NCBI GenBank assembly: GCA_965197555.1
Contig: OZ240213.1
Span: forward strand, 682,001-746,000
Length of the DNA: 64,000 bases
Direction: 5' to 3'
DNA from: G965197555 sp965197555
GTDB taxonomy: Bacteria; Chloroflexota; Dehalococcoidia; Lucifugimonadales; UBA3495
The notes under the pieces were generated by a model that worked only from the letters and a program-made list of their open reading frames with translations, made no database searches and had not been told where the DNA came from. Both the position numbers and the translations under genes were made by a program. Positions 38,319 to 47,338 of the stretch are shown here, in pieces. Positions within the stretch are counted from its first letter, which is position 1. Each line of letters begins with the position of its first letter.

Positions 38319-39223
38319 CTACCTTGAGAGCAGAATCGCCGGGAACGGTAGCCCGAAGTAGGCTAGGGCGATGTAAGCGAGGGGCACCAACCGACTTCTC
38401 ATTGTGGCAGATGCCATCAATTCGGCCAGCACAACCAGTATCTGTCGCACCCCACCTACCGGCCAAATCAGCGCTATGCCGCACACATTGAACATCAGGT
38501 GGGCTACCGACACCGTGACCGCGGCCACATTTTCGGTGGACAGCGCCGCCAGATTCGCTGTCATAGTAGTACCGGCATTGGCACCCAGCGTGTAAGGAAA
38601 AACCTGCTTCAGCCGCAACACTCCCGTTCCAACCAATGGGACCACCAGCGAGGTGGAGATGGAGCTGCTCTGTAGCAGGAGCGTTATCACCACCCCCGCA
38701 GGCATCGACCGTCGGTCGTTCTTGAGGACGTGCTCGTCGAAGACTGCCTCCACACGGCTAAGCACCAGGCTCCGCAGGACTCTCACGATGCCAAACAGCA
38801 AATAGCCCCTGCCGCGATTATCCCCACAACTATGGACGAGGTCGTTGACGAACTCTGTACCAGTGATGTGGCGGGAATCGCGATGAATAGGGCGATCAGA
38901 GGTGACTTTGTTGCCGTCATGATCCTTGCGGAGACTCCTTGGTCGAAGGGGTTAATCGAGTGTCCCATCGCCCCTATTCCGGCTATGAACAAGTAAGTGA
39001 GGACCAGGATGGCCAGGATCTTAATAACCACCAGCCGGGTTTCTGTCACCGGAATGGCTGCCTCCGTGGCTCGGGTCGCGTCGCCCCACCGCCCCCTGTC
39101 AGGCGCCGGACGATAATTAATAAGAAAATTCTCAGTCACGGTTGCGGGCGGGTGAACCAGCGGGTCGGGTTGACCACGCTGTTGACCAACGATTGGAGCC
39201 TGAGCTTGGGGACTGCGGCCCAC
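38319..39223 (-). pseudogene. Na+/phosphate symporter (NptA family) with internal deletion
   Basis: The first part (39223 to 38783) holds the N-terminal half-repeat with the diagnostic LVQSSSTTSSIVVGIIAAGA. The second part (38801 to 38319), in another frame, holds LLLQSSSISTSLVVPLVGTG and LGANAGTTMTANLAAL of the second half. The segment normally joining the repeats (several helices, including the first GANIGT-type motif) is missing at about 38785-38800. The two QSSS motifs are the substrate-binding hallmarks. The deletion plus frame change makes it non-functional. Confidence 0.8.
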
Positions 39224-39322
39224 GCTCCGGGGCGCCTTTCAACGGTAGGGGTGTGCCTACAAGCGGCCTGAACCGGGACCCCGGTGCGGGAGATATCCCT
39301 GGACCACCGGGGCCAGACTTCC

Positions 39323-42300
39323 CTAATGCGAAGAGTGCGGGGTGCTGGCTACCAGCTGGGAGGACACGAGCTGACTGTACAAGCCGCCCTTGGCGAGAAG
39401 CTGTTCGTGGGTTCCCTGCTCGACCATCCGGCCGTCGTCCAGCACCAAAATGGTGTCGGCGTCGCGGATGGTCGAAAGCCGGTGCGCGATGACCAGAGTG
39501 GTCCGCTCACCCATCATCCGGTCCAGCGCATCGCGGACTATAGCCTCGCTGACAGCGTCCAGGTGTGACGTCGCTTCGTCCAGGATCAAGATGGGAGCGT
39601 TCTTGAGGATCGATCTGGCCACGGAAATCCGCTGTCGTTGGCCTCCGGAGAGCTGCATCCCACGCTCGCCGACGTAGGTGTCGTACCCTTCTGGAAAGGA
39701 GGTGATGAACTCATGGGCGTTGGCCTGCTTGGCCGCTTCCTCGACTTCCAAGTCCGTGGCGTCGTGCCGACCGAGCCTGATGTTCTCACGTATCGTGCTG
39801 TTGAACAGGTAAGTGTCCTGCGCCACCAGAGCGATCTCACCGCGCAGATCGTCCAGCAGGTACTGGTCCAACCGATGGTTCCCCAGACGAATGGCCCCAC
39901 TTTGGGGATCCCAAAAGCGCATCATCAGGTAAGCGCAAGTGGTCTTGCCAGCCCCGGAGCGCCCGACGATGGCGATGGTCTTGCCCCCGCTGGCCTCGAA
40001 GGAAACGCCGTGCAGGGCCTGCGGATCGGCTTCGCTGTAGGCGAACTCGACTGCTGAGAAGTCCACCGACGGGGGCGAGGCCCGGTCTTGGTCGGCCAGG
40101 ACCGGCACGCCAGGGCCGTCGCTTACTGGCACCGACTCGTCGTGAATCTCCAGTATGCGCCGCGAGGCCGCCAGGGTCTCCATCATCTGCTTCATGGTAC
40201 GAGCAAGTTCCATGACCGGACTGAACGCCGACAGCGCCAAGACACTGACCAGCGGCAACAACGTCCTCTCTATCGCACCCCCCAGCACCAGCCATACGCC
40301 CATTGCTAGCACTGCCAGGCCGCCGAGGCCCATCATGGCCTCCATGAAGCCGATCTGCGACGCCTGCGATTTCTGGAACCTCACCAGGTGACCTGCGTAG
40401 TCCCAGCTCTTGTGGGTCAGCTCTTCGTTCCTGTCGTTGCCGCGGCCGAAAGCCACAATCTCTCGCATGCCCTGAATACTGTCCACCATGAAGGCGTGAA
40501 TGTCTCCCATGCGTCCGCGGATCTCGTTACCCAGCTGCTCGATGCGGGTGTTTGCGAAGAAGGGGCTGACCGCCACGGCTACCAGGAAGGGGGCTAGCAC
40601 CACGGCTATCGGCCATGAGACCACCGCCAACGCGATGAGCAGTCCACCGGGGATTAGCACCGCGACGATCATGGGCGAAATAGCGTGGGCGAAGAAGAAC
40701 TCCACGGTCTCAACATCCCCGCCCACCACACTTACGAAGTCGCCGGAGCGGCGACGGACCATATACGCGGGCGCCAGTGGCTCCAGCTTGTTGTATATAT
40801 CGATTCGCATACGGGCCAGCAGCCTGTAGGCCATGTCATGAGCCTGCCAGGTCTCCAGAAAAAACAGCAATGCGGAAACCGGTGCCATTACGCACACCAG
40901 CACTAGCATGGTGCCCAGTGGATCTCCCCTGAAAACGGCACCCACAAGAAGCGCACTCACTGCCCCCAACGCGATAACGGAGCCGTGGTGGAGCAGGCCC
41001 AGGGCCAGGGTCAACAGGAACTGGTACTTGACAGGACTCACCAAACCGAAGAGCCTTACCCAGATCGAGAGGGAACCAATCTTGACGGGCGTGTCGTGAT
41101 GGTGTGTGGTGGCGCGACGCGGTCCTGCGTGATGGTGTCCCATCGAAAGGTTGGGCAGCTCCGGCTGGTGTTCTACGGCTGAATGTCGGTGGACGGGTTG
41201 GTTCGATGCAGGCTCGAAGTCGCCCACTCCCAGCCGCGTTTGTTGCTCCATTAGCCCCGCGTAAGTCCCGCGCGCGGCGATCAACTCGGCGTGGGCGCCG
41301 ATCTCCACCACGCGGCCTTCGTCTAGTACCAGGATACGATCGGCGTTAATGACACTGGACAATCGATGGGCGATAACCAGCGTGGTCCGGTTCTCCATCA
41401 GCCGGTCGAGGGCCGTCTGTATCAGCGCCTCATTCTCGGCGTCGACGCTGGATAGCGCCTCGTCCAGGAGCAGCACTGGCGCGTCTTTCAGGAGCGCCCT
41501 GGCGATGGCGATGCGCTGACGCTGGCCTCCCGACAACCGAACGGCCCGCTCTCCCACCACCGTTTCGTACCCATGCGGGAGTTGTTCGATGAATTCATGA
41601 GCGTTGGCGGCCCGAGCGGCCGACTCCAGCTCCTGCTGGGTCGCGTCAAGTTTGCCGAATCGCAGATTGTCCGCGACACTGCCGTGGAATAAGTAGGTGT
41701 CCTGGGTAACTACGGATATGTTGTCGCGAAGCACACTGAGCGGTAGGTCTCTAAGATCGTGGCCTCCCAGTTTGATGGAACCCGCCTGCGGATCATAGAA
41801 CCGGTACATCAGCCACACCAGGGTTGACTTCCCTGCTCCGCTGGCGCCAACGACGCCGAGGGTCTCCCCTTCTCTGAGTTCGAACGAGACGTTATCGAGC
41901 GCCGGTCGGTGACCTCCCTGGTAGCCGAAGCTCACCCCGCCAAAGGTTATCTCAGGCTGCAGCCTAGTGGTTGTGGGTTGGACTGGACGCTCCGGGTCTC
42001 GAACCGTGACCGGCTCATCGAGGATTCCGAACACGCTTTGGGCTGATGAGAGCACCACCATTCCCTGGTGGTAGAGGTTGGTGAGTTCCCGCATTGGTCT
42101 GAAAACTTCAACCCCCAGCATCAGGACAATCAACAGCGACCGAAGCTCCATGTCTCCATTGCTGACCCGGACCGCGCCCACAGCCAAAGCGACTGCGGCG
42201 CCTGCAGCCATGAAGAAGATAGACGCTGCACTGGTGGCGCCATTGGCCGCGACCACTCCCATCGTGGTTCTGTAGAGGTGATGCGCACGCTCGGCCAGGG

Positions 42301-42961
42301 CCCTGCCCCGGTTGACACTCTGGCCGAACGCCTTCAGCGTCGCCAGACCCTGGACGCTGTCCAGAAAGTCGGACCCCAGCGCTCCGTAGGACTGGCGTCG
42401 TCGGTAGCTGCTGACCCGATTCCGGGTGTGGAACATTGCTGGCGCGACCAGAGTAACGACCGCGAACGCGAGGAAGATTAGCGCGATCACCGGGTCCAGC
42501 GTCACCATGAAGACGAAGATGGCCACCGGGGCCACTGCGCACACTATGATCTGGGACAGGTACTGGCCAAAGAAAGTCTCCAGCCTCTCGATGCCCTCGA
42601 CTAGCGTGAGCACCACGTCGCCGGTGCGATTCCGGTCGAAGTAGCTAGGGCCCAGTTGCAGGGCGTGTTCGTAGACATCGTGGCGCAACCTGATCTTCAC
42701 GATGTTGGCGGTATGATGGTTGACCGCATACTGCCAATACTGGAACAGCCCTCGCACCATGATGAGGCCGGCTATTATCAGCAACGGCGTGGCCAGGGAG
42801 GAGAAGGTTGCCTGCCCGGTCAAAACCCGATAGATCACAACACCCGACACAGCGAGCCGCCCGACCCCGGCGCCGACGGCGGTCAACCCAAGCAATACCG
42901 CAAACAGGACCTGCAATCGAACGCCGCGAGTGAGACCGAACAGCCGCCAATCAAAGTACAT
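39323..42961 (-). CDS. Tandem (fused) ABC exporter, two TMD-NBD halves
   Basis: One 1,212-residue polypeptide contains two complete half-transporters. The first half has six TM helices then Walker A GVVGASGAGKSTLVWLMY, signature VRLSGGQRQRIAIARALLKD and Walker B VLLLDEALSSVD. The second has Walker A AIVGRSGAGKTTCAYLMM, signature MQLSGGQRQRISVARSILKN and ILILDEATSHLD. A His-rich linker (HHHAGPRRATTHHHD region) joins them near residue 610. Both ATPase sites appear intact. It probably exports a hydrophobic or peptide substrate. CydDC-like or multidrug roles are possible; no neighbour hints at the cargo. Confidence 0.93.
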   Translation of the reverse strand: MYFDWRLFGLTRGVRLQVLFAVLLGLTAVGAGVGRLAVSGVVIYRVLTGQATFSSLATPLLIIAGLIMVRGLFQYWQYAVNHHTANIVKIRLRHDVYEHALQLGPSYFDRNRTGDVVLTLVEGIERLETFFGQYLSQIIVCAVAPVAIFVFMVTLDPVIALIFLAFAVVTLVAPAMFHTRNRVSSYRRRQSYGALGSDFLDSVQGLATLKAFGQSVNRGRALAERAHHLYRTTMGVVAANGATSAASIFFMAAGAAVALAVGAVRVSNGDMELRSLLIVLMLGVEVFRPMRELTNLYHQGMVVLSSAQSVFGILDEPVTVRDPERPVQPTTTRLQPEITFGGVSFGYQGGHRPALDNVSFELREGETLGVVGASGAGKSTLVWLMYRFYDPQAGSIKLGGHDLRDLPLSVLRDNISVVTQDTYLFHGSVADNLRFGKLDATQQELESAARAANAHEFIEQLPHGYETVVGERAVRLSGGQRQRIAIARALLKDAPVLLLDEALSSVDAENEALIQTALDRLMENRTTLVIAHRLSSVINADRILVLDEGRVVEIGAHAELIAARGTYAGLMEQQTRLGVGDFEPASNQPVHRHSAVEHQPELPNLSMGHHHAGPRRATTHHHDTPVKIGSLSIWVRLFGLVSPVKYQFLLTLALGLLHHGSVIALGAVSALLVGAVFRGDPLGTMLVLVCVMAPVSALLFFLETWQAHDMAYRLLARMRIDIYNKLEPLAPAYMVRRRSGDFVSVVGGDVETVEFFFAHAISPMIVAVLIPGGLLIALAVVSWPIAVVLAPFLVAVAVSPFFANTRIEQLGNEIRGRMGDIHAFMVDSIQGMREIVAFGRGNDRNEELTHKSWDYAGHLVRFQKSQASQIGFMEAMMGLGGLAVLAMGVWLVLGGAIERTLLPLVSVLALSAFSPVMELARTMKQMMETLAASRRILEIHDESVPVSDGPGVPVLADQDRASPPSVDFSAVEFAYSEADPQALHGVSFEASGGKTIAIVGRSGAGKTTCAYLMMRFWDPQSGAIRLGNHRLDQYLLDDLRGEIALVAQDTYLFNSTIRENIRLGRHDATDLEVEEAAKQANAHEFITSFPEGYDTYVGERGMQLSGGQRQRISVARSILKNAPILILDEATSHLDAVSEAIVRDALDRMMGERTTLVIAHRLSTIRDADTILVLDDGRMVEQGTHEQLLAKGGLYSQLVSSQLVASTPHSSH

Positions 42962-44030
42962 TACCGAGCCCTCAAGACCGTCTCATTTTCATGGATTCAA
43001 CCAAGACATTGCATTAGTCGCAGCCGTTGACCAATGTTAACACGTCCGGTTGAGTCTGCATCCCAGGGATTATGCAATTAAGTGAAGGGCAGGGGGACGG
43101 CAACGGTAGCCTCACGGGCAACATTACTACCGAGGTAAATGACCTTTAGAGTCCGTGTCGATCTTCGGCGATTCAGCTCCAGATGCTTGGAGTGCCGTGA
43201 AGGTATTGTGTGGAAGTAGTCGAAGCGCCGGTCGGGATTACCTGGCGTTGCTGATGTTTCCAATCAGCCAGACCTGATCCGGGTGAAAGCGCCTTCCGGC
43301 TGGCCTTCTAGCTCGTGGCCCGTTTCTTTCGGCAGTTATACAGCGGGCCGTCGGTCGGTTGTCCTTCGATGGCGTCCACATTTGGGAGGACTCGGGGGTC
43401 GTCGCGTGCCACCAGACCCGCACAATGGATTGGAAACGTCAAGGGCAGCGTTTCCGTAGTGCTTCCTGACAGGTTCTCGGGGCAGCTCCACCCGGAGTCC
43501 AGAATATCCGATTGTTGTTGTCACCCGCCAGAAAGCACCGGTGCTACAATCGCCGGCGCTCCTTTGCGAAGGCGATCACGCGTTGGGCTTGGCAGTTCTC
43601 GCGGTTTTGGTCAAAGCCTTTCAGCGGCCCACCTTAAGCTTCTCATCAATACAACATCAGAACAATGTTAGTCAACTAGTCGTTCCGCCAAGTTTCCCAG
43701 AGGGCAGTTAAGAACAGTAATACTCTGTCCTTCAGTACGCCCAGTCAATTACGATAGTCGGCCAACTGAAGGCGTTAGACTGGGTCCAGCTCGATTGGAG
43801 TTCCCGCACCCTCCCTAAACGGATCACCCCGGCTATGATGGTGCTTCGCCATCAATCGTTCAACAAAAGTCGCATGCATCGGAATGCCGGCCAGAGCAAC
43901 TAAGCATGCGATGTGGTAATCGCGACAGGACCTCCTGAAGTCATTCGAAGCTTCCGGTTAGAGGGCATTAACCATATTATGCTCCATTGAATTGCTTGGT
44001 AGTATCACAGTCGCGGAACAACATTCAGGT
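42962..44030. other. Non-coding or decayed stretch
   Basis: About 1.1 kb without a supportable gene. Frames up to 118 codons exist but show no motifs or ribosome sites. The right end runs into an HNH pseudogene, so this is probably degraded accessory DNA. Confidence 0.5.
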
Positions 44031-44353
44031 TTACACCGACTTTGCAAGGTTGTGTCTTGCACAAAGGATGCGGACGTTCTCTGGTAGAGTGCTGGTATCA
44101 TCTTTGGAGAACGGGAAGTCGTGGTCGAAATGCAGTTGATCTATTGAACCACACATTACCCAGCGGCCATTGTCTCGTTTGAAGACTAGTTACTTTACCC
44201 GCGACGGTATTTGGCGGCTAGAGGAGGCGCCTACTTCAGAAGACTCTCTGGGCCTTTTAGGATCTTGTAGTTCCTTGTTGCGGCGCACATCATGGCCCTC
44301 ATATATGAGAATACTTTCATCCGGACTCATAGTGTCATCGTAGGGGGCATTGG
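44031..44353 (-). pseudogene. Decayed HNH endonuclease gene
   Basis: In one frame the minus strand reads YDDTMSPDESILIYEGHDV, then after an apparent internal deletion IPSRVK, a TAA, and LVFKRDNGRWVMCGS, LHFDHDFPFSKDDTS, ENVRILCARHNLAKS. This is the C-terminal HNH domain of a known family of restriction-type endonucleases. One zinc Cys is replaced by Trp (GRWVMCG), an in-frame stop precedes the domain, and the middle of the protein is missing. Confidence 0.7.
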
Positions 44354-44533
44354 GACGCCGTTACATCAATATGATACCGTGCGTCGGGTGCGTTCTGAAG
44401 TACATGCCACGTTGAAGTGACATGGCCTGACGGCTACACATTTCCTAATAGGTAGGAATCTCATCCTTCATTGGGGTTTATTCCTTGGCCGTCAGGGTAG
44501 ATAAGCGTCTTCTGGGTGAGCTATCAGGGGAGT

Positions 44534-44610
44534 TGGTGGGCGGTAGTGGACTCGAACCACTGACCTCTTGCGTGTCGAGCAAGTACTCTAACCAACTGAG
44601 CTAACCGCCC
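44534..44610 (-). tRNA. tRNA-Val (GAC) with atypical C33
   Basis: A complete cloverleaf with encoded CCA. The five-pair anticodon stem CTTGC/GCAAG encloses loop TCGACAC, so positions 34-36 are GAC (valine). Position 33, almost always U, is C here. Acceptor GGGCGGT pairs with ACCGCCC. All other landmark positions look normal. Confidence 0.85.
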
Positions 44611-44712
44611 GTACGGTACAGTGGCTCGATGGTACCAACGAGGTAGTTGGGAGTCAAGAATAGAAGCGAGCCGGTAATGGTTCAGAACTGAGGGCCGTCC
44701 CCGGGCCAAGTC

Positions 44713-44833
44713 TGTCATCCTCGCGAAAGCGGGAATCCAAGAATGCCAAGATATAGGGGACTTTGTTAGGTTAAAAAGTTATGAATTTCGGCTCAAAGCC
44801 CGACCCGTACTTGATACGGGTGACGGAATGACA
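44713..44833. repeat. MITE/REP-like element with TGTCAT...ATGACA ends
   Basis: The 121-base segment begins TGTCATCCTCGCGAAAGCGG and ends GGTGACGGAATGACA, so its ends are inverted. Inner GC hairpins are present (GCGAAAGCGGG; CCCGTACTTGATACGGG). Similar elements are widespread between genes of environmental bacteria. The rest of 44611-44930 has no gene. Confidence 0.5.
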
Positions 44834-44930
44834 CTAGGGTGGGAGGAACCACTCATCGACTCTGAACGGTTACGCGAGCCGCATTCGACCAGAGACAAGA
44901 AGCCACCCAGACTCGACACCCGGACCACTG

Positions 44931-46421
44931 TTATACCCTCGGAGCTTCTTGACCTCTCCGGCTGAACAGGAAGATGATCCCCCCCAACAAAGCAATGGCC
45001 GCTCCTAAACGGAATACGTCCTGGAAGGCCCGGATGAACGCTCGGCTGTCACCCTCTGCTAGGGAGACGCCGAGGTCGGCCAGCCCGCTCAGGTGGTGTC
45101 CGTAGCTCAACGCGAAGATGCCGCCAACCACCGCTACCGCCAGCACTGTCCCGGAGGCTTGGGCTAAGGACAAGGCCGCAGAGGCCGTGCCGAAGCGTTC
45201 CGGTGAAACGCTGCTCATCATCAACGCATAGGACGCGGCTTGGAATAGCCCCAAGCCAGTGCCCACGACGGCAATGGGTAGCGCCACCCCTCCCAGGCTT
45301 GAGGTGCTGTCCAAGAAACCCATGTACGTTAGCCCCGCCGGGATCACAACCAGCCCACATAAGCCTACGCGGAGGGTCCCCACCCGGTCGCATAACCAGC
45401 CTCCAACGCCAGCGAAGCCCATGTTGAGTATAGCCATTACCCCCAGCATTACCCCCAAGGTAAAGGGCCCCCGGCCCAAGGTCTGCACGATGTAAAAAGG
45501 AAATATGAACCAGATTACAAAGGTACCGAACTGGGACAGGAACATGGACAAAGCGGAAATAACGAAACCTCTCACCTTCAAGAGGTACAGTGGGAGTACC
45601 GGCCATGCCGCTCTGCTTTCGGACCGCCAGAACCAAGCAACACACAATGCGGCCAGTGGCAGCAACACTACGACAGGGACGAAATCCCAACCCGCGGACC
45701 GCCCCAGGCGCAGGCCAATAACCAAGCATACCAACGCGCCGGTGAGCGCCGCCGCGCCTGCCAGATCGAACGCCGGACCGGGCCGGACTCGATCCTGTTT
45801 GACTTGGTCCTGATTTACTCGGTGCTCTTTAACCATGAACCTGGCCCCCAAGAACAGGGCCGCTGCTGCAAAGGGGATTCGACCGAAGAACACCGCCTCC
45901 CAATCGAACCAGTGGACCAGTAGTCCAGCCCCAAGGGTGCCCGCCAGCATCCCCAGCGCCTGACCGGCGGTGACCAGTCCCATGCTCAAGCCGCGGCGAT
46001 GCGCCGGAAACAGGCCAGCAACGATGGCCGGAGATACAGCGTACAAGCAGCTAGCGGCTACCGCCTGCAGGACTCGAAACCCCACTACCATGGCCAGGTT
46101 TGGCGAGAGAGCGATGAGCACCATGGATGCCAGGTAAGTAGCGGTCCCAAACAAGTAAACCGGCCTCAGGCCAAACCGGTCCCCAAAACTTCCCGCCGCC
46201 ATCACCAGGCCAGCCCGGGTCGCAATGTAAGCAACTATTACCCACTGGACCGTTTGCAGATCGGTGTTTAGGTCTGCGGTGATGGAAGGGAGAGCAACGT
46301 TGAGGGCGATGTCCAAGGCCGCCAGGAACATACCCAAGACCGCCGCCGCGGCCACCATGCGCGCTCTCCAACAGGGGACGGCGGCGTTGGAGGCGGTCAT
46401 GGAATTGATGGGAGAACTCAA
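44931..46421 (-). CDS. MFS transporter, DHA2 (EmrB/QacA) type
   Basis: The 496-residue protein has about 14 hydrophobic segments, the first at MVAAAAVLGMFLAALDIALN. The family motif D-x-x-(V/L)-N-V-A-L-P appears in LDIALNVALPSI, followed by QWVIVAYIATRAGLV and the motif-A-like GDRFGLRPVYLFG. It is a proton-driven drug or metabolite exporter. It is divergent from the Abi-like gene; regulation is not evident. Confidence 0.92.
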   Translation of the reverse strand: MSSPINSMTASNAAVPCWRARMVAAAAVLGMFLAALDIALNVALPSITADLNTDLQTVQWVIVAYIATRAGLVMAAGSFGDRFGLRPVYLFGTATYLASMVLIALSPNLAMVVGFRVLQAVAASCLYAVSPAIVAGLFPAHRRGLSMGLVTAGQALGMLAGTLGAGLLVHWFDWEAVFFGRIPFAAAALFLGARFMVKEHRVNQDQVKQDRVRPGPAFDLAGAAALTGALVCLVIGLRLGRSAGWDFVPVVVLLPLAALCVAWFWRSESRAAWPVLPLYLLKVRGFVISALSMFLSQFGTFVIWFIFPFYIVQTLGRGPFTLGVMLGVMAILNMGFAGVGGWLCDRVGTLRVGLCGLVVIPAGLTYMGFLDSTSSLGGVALPIAVVGTGLGLFQAASYALMMSSVSPERFGTASAALSLAQASGTVLAVAVVGGIFALSYGHHLSGLADLGVSLAEGDSRAFIRAFQDVFRLGAAIALLGGIIFLFSRRGQEAPRV

Positions 46422-46619
46422 AGCCTATGAATTCTACGTCATAGGCAGGGAATGCGCGTGCGTGGACTGCCGGCGGACCGGGGCATGGGCGTTTACAAGG
46501 GGGTTAGCGTGTGCTACAAATGCCGAAACGGTGATGGCCAGAAAAAACCCCGGGGTCATCATCGGCGCTGGACCGAGAGAGGGCTATCCCGGGGACTGTT
46601 GATCCAACATAGCATTACA

Positions 46620-47276
46620 ATGGGACCAAGTCAACAATACTTTTTCAACCAGATCCGTGAGGCCATATCCAGCGATCGGATGGCATCGTATCTGGCCCGA
46701 TTCAATCAATGTGAATCGCAATTATACGGGGCTTATGCTTGGAATATCGCCCTATGCGAAAGCCTCTACCCAGCGTTGCAAGGCATTGAGATAACCCTGC
46801 GCAATAGCATCAATGACGCCGCCGTGGCCGAATTTGCTAAGCAGGACTGGTACCTTACTAATATAGATACAAGAGAACCAAAGACTGTGAACTACACCAC
46901 CAGCGTGCTCAAGACCAAGGGCAAGCAACTAACTACCGGAAATTATGTCGCGGAATTCACGTTCGGTTTCTGGGTAAGCTTATTCGACGGACGGTACCAT
47001 CACAGTCCATGGTCGCGTGCGCTCACCTCTATTTTCACACATATGCCCAATAGCAACCGTTCTATGAAAGACCTCCGTACTCGATTGGAAAGGATACGCC
47101 GATTGCGCAATCGCGTGCTTCACCACGAACCAATTTAGTATTGGCATGACTTGAAATCACAACATTCTCAAGTAATGGATACAATCGGTTGGATTAACCC
47201 GGAAATGCGACGGTTCGTCGAAATACTGGACCGGTTTCCCGAAACGCACGCCAAGGGCGCTGGGGCGTATGAGTAA
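46620..47276 (+). pseudogene. Abi-like (abortive infection) protein with in-frame amber
   Basis: The ATG at 46620 starts a 172-codon frame with the Abi-like pattern: NIALCESLYPALQGIEITLR, EFTFGFWVSLFDGRYH, and the nuclease-like RLERIRRLRNRVLHHEPI, whose R-N-R-x-x-H-H-E motif suggests a HEPN-type RNase. A TAG at 47136-47138 follows directly. The same frame then continues for 45 codons with family-like sequence (DTIGWINPEMRRFVEIL, LDRFPETHA) to a TAA at 47274-47276. The premature stop therefore cuts off the last fifth. The core motif is kept, so some activity cannot be excluded. Confidence 0.75.
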
Positions 47277-47338
47277 GAGCTTATGGCAGTCTTTCAACGT
47301 TGACCGGAAGGGGAAAACCAAAGTCGGAGGATGACATC

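Noticed and set aside
43315..43671. 118-codon plus-strand gene in the long gap
   Set aside because: Composition is Ser/Arg-rich in the manner of an out-of-frame reading, with no start signal or motif.
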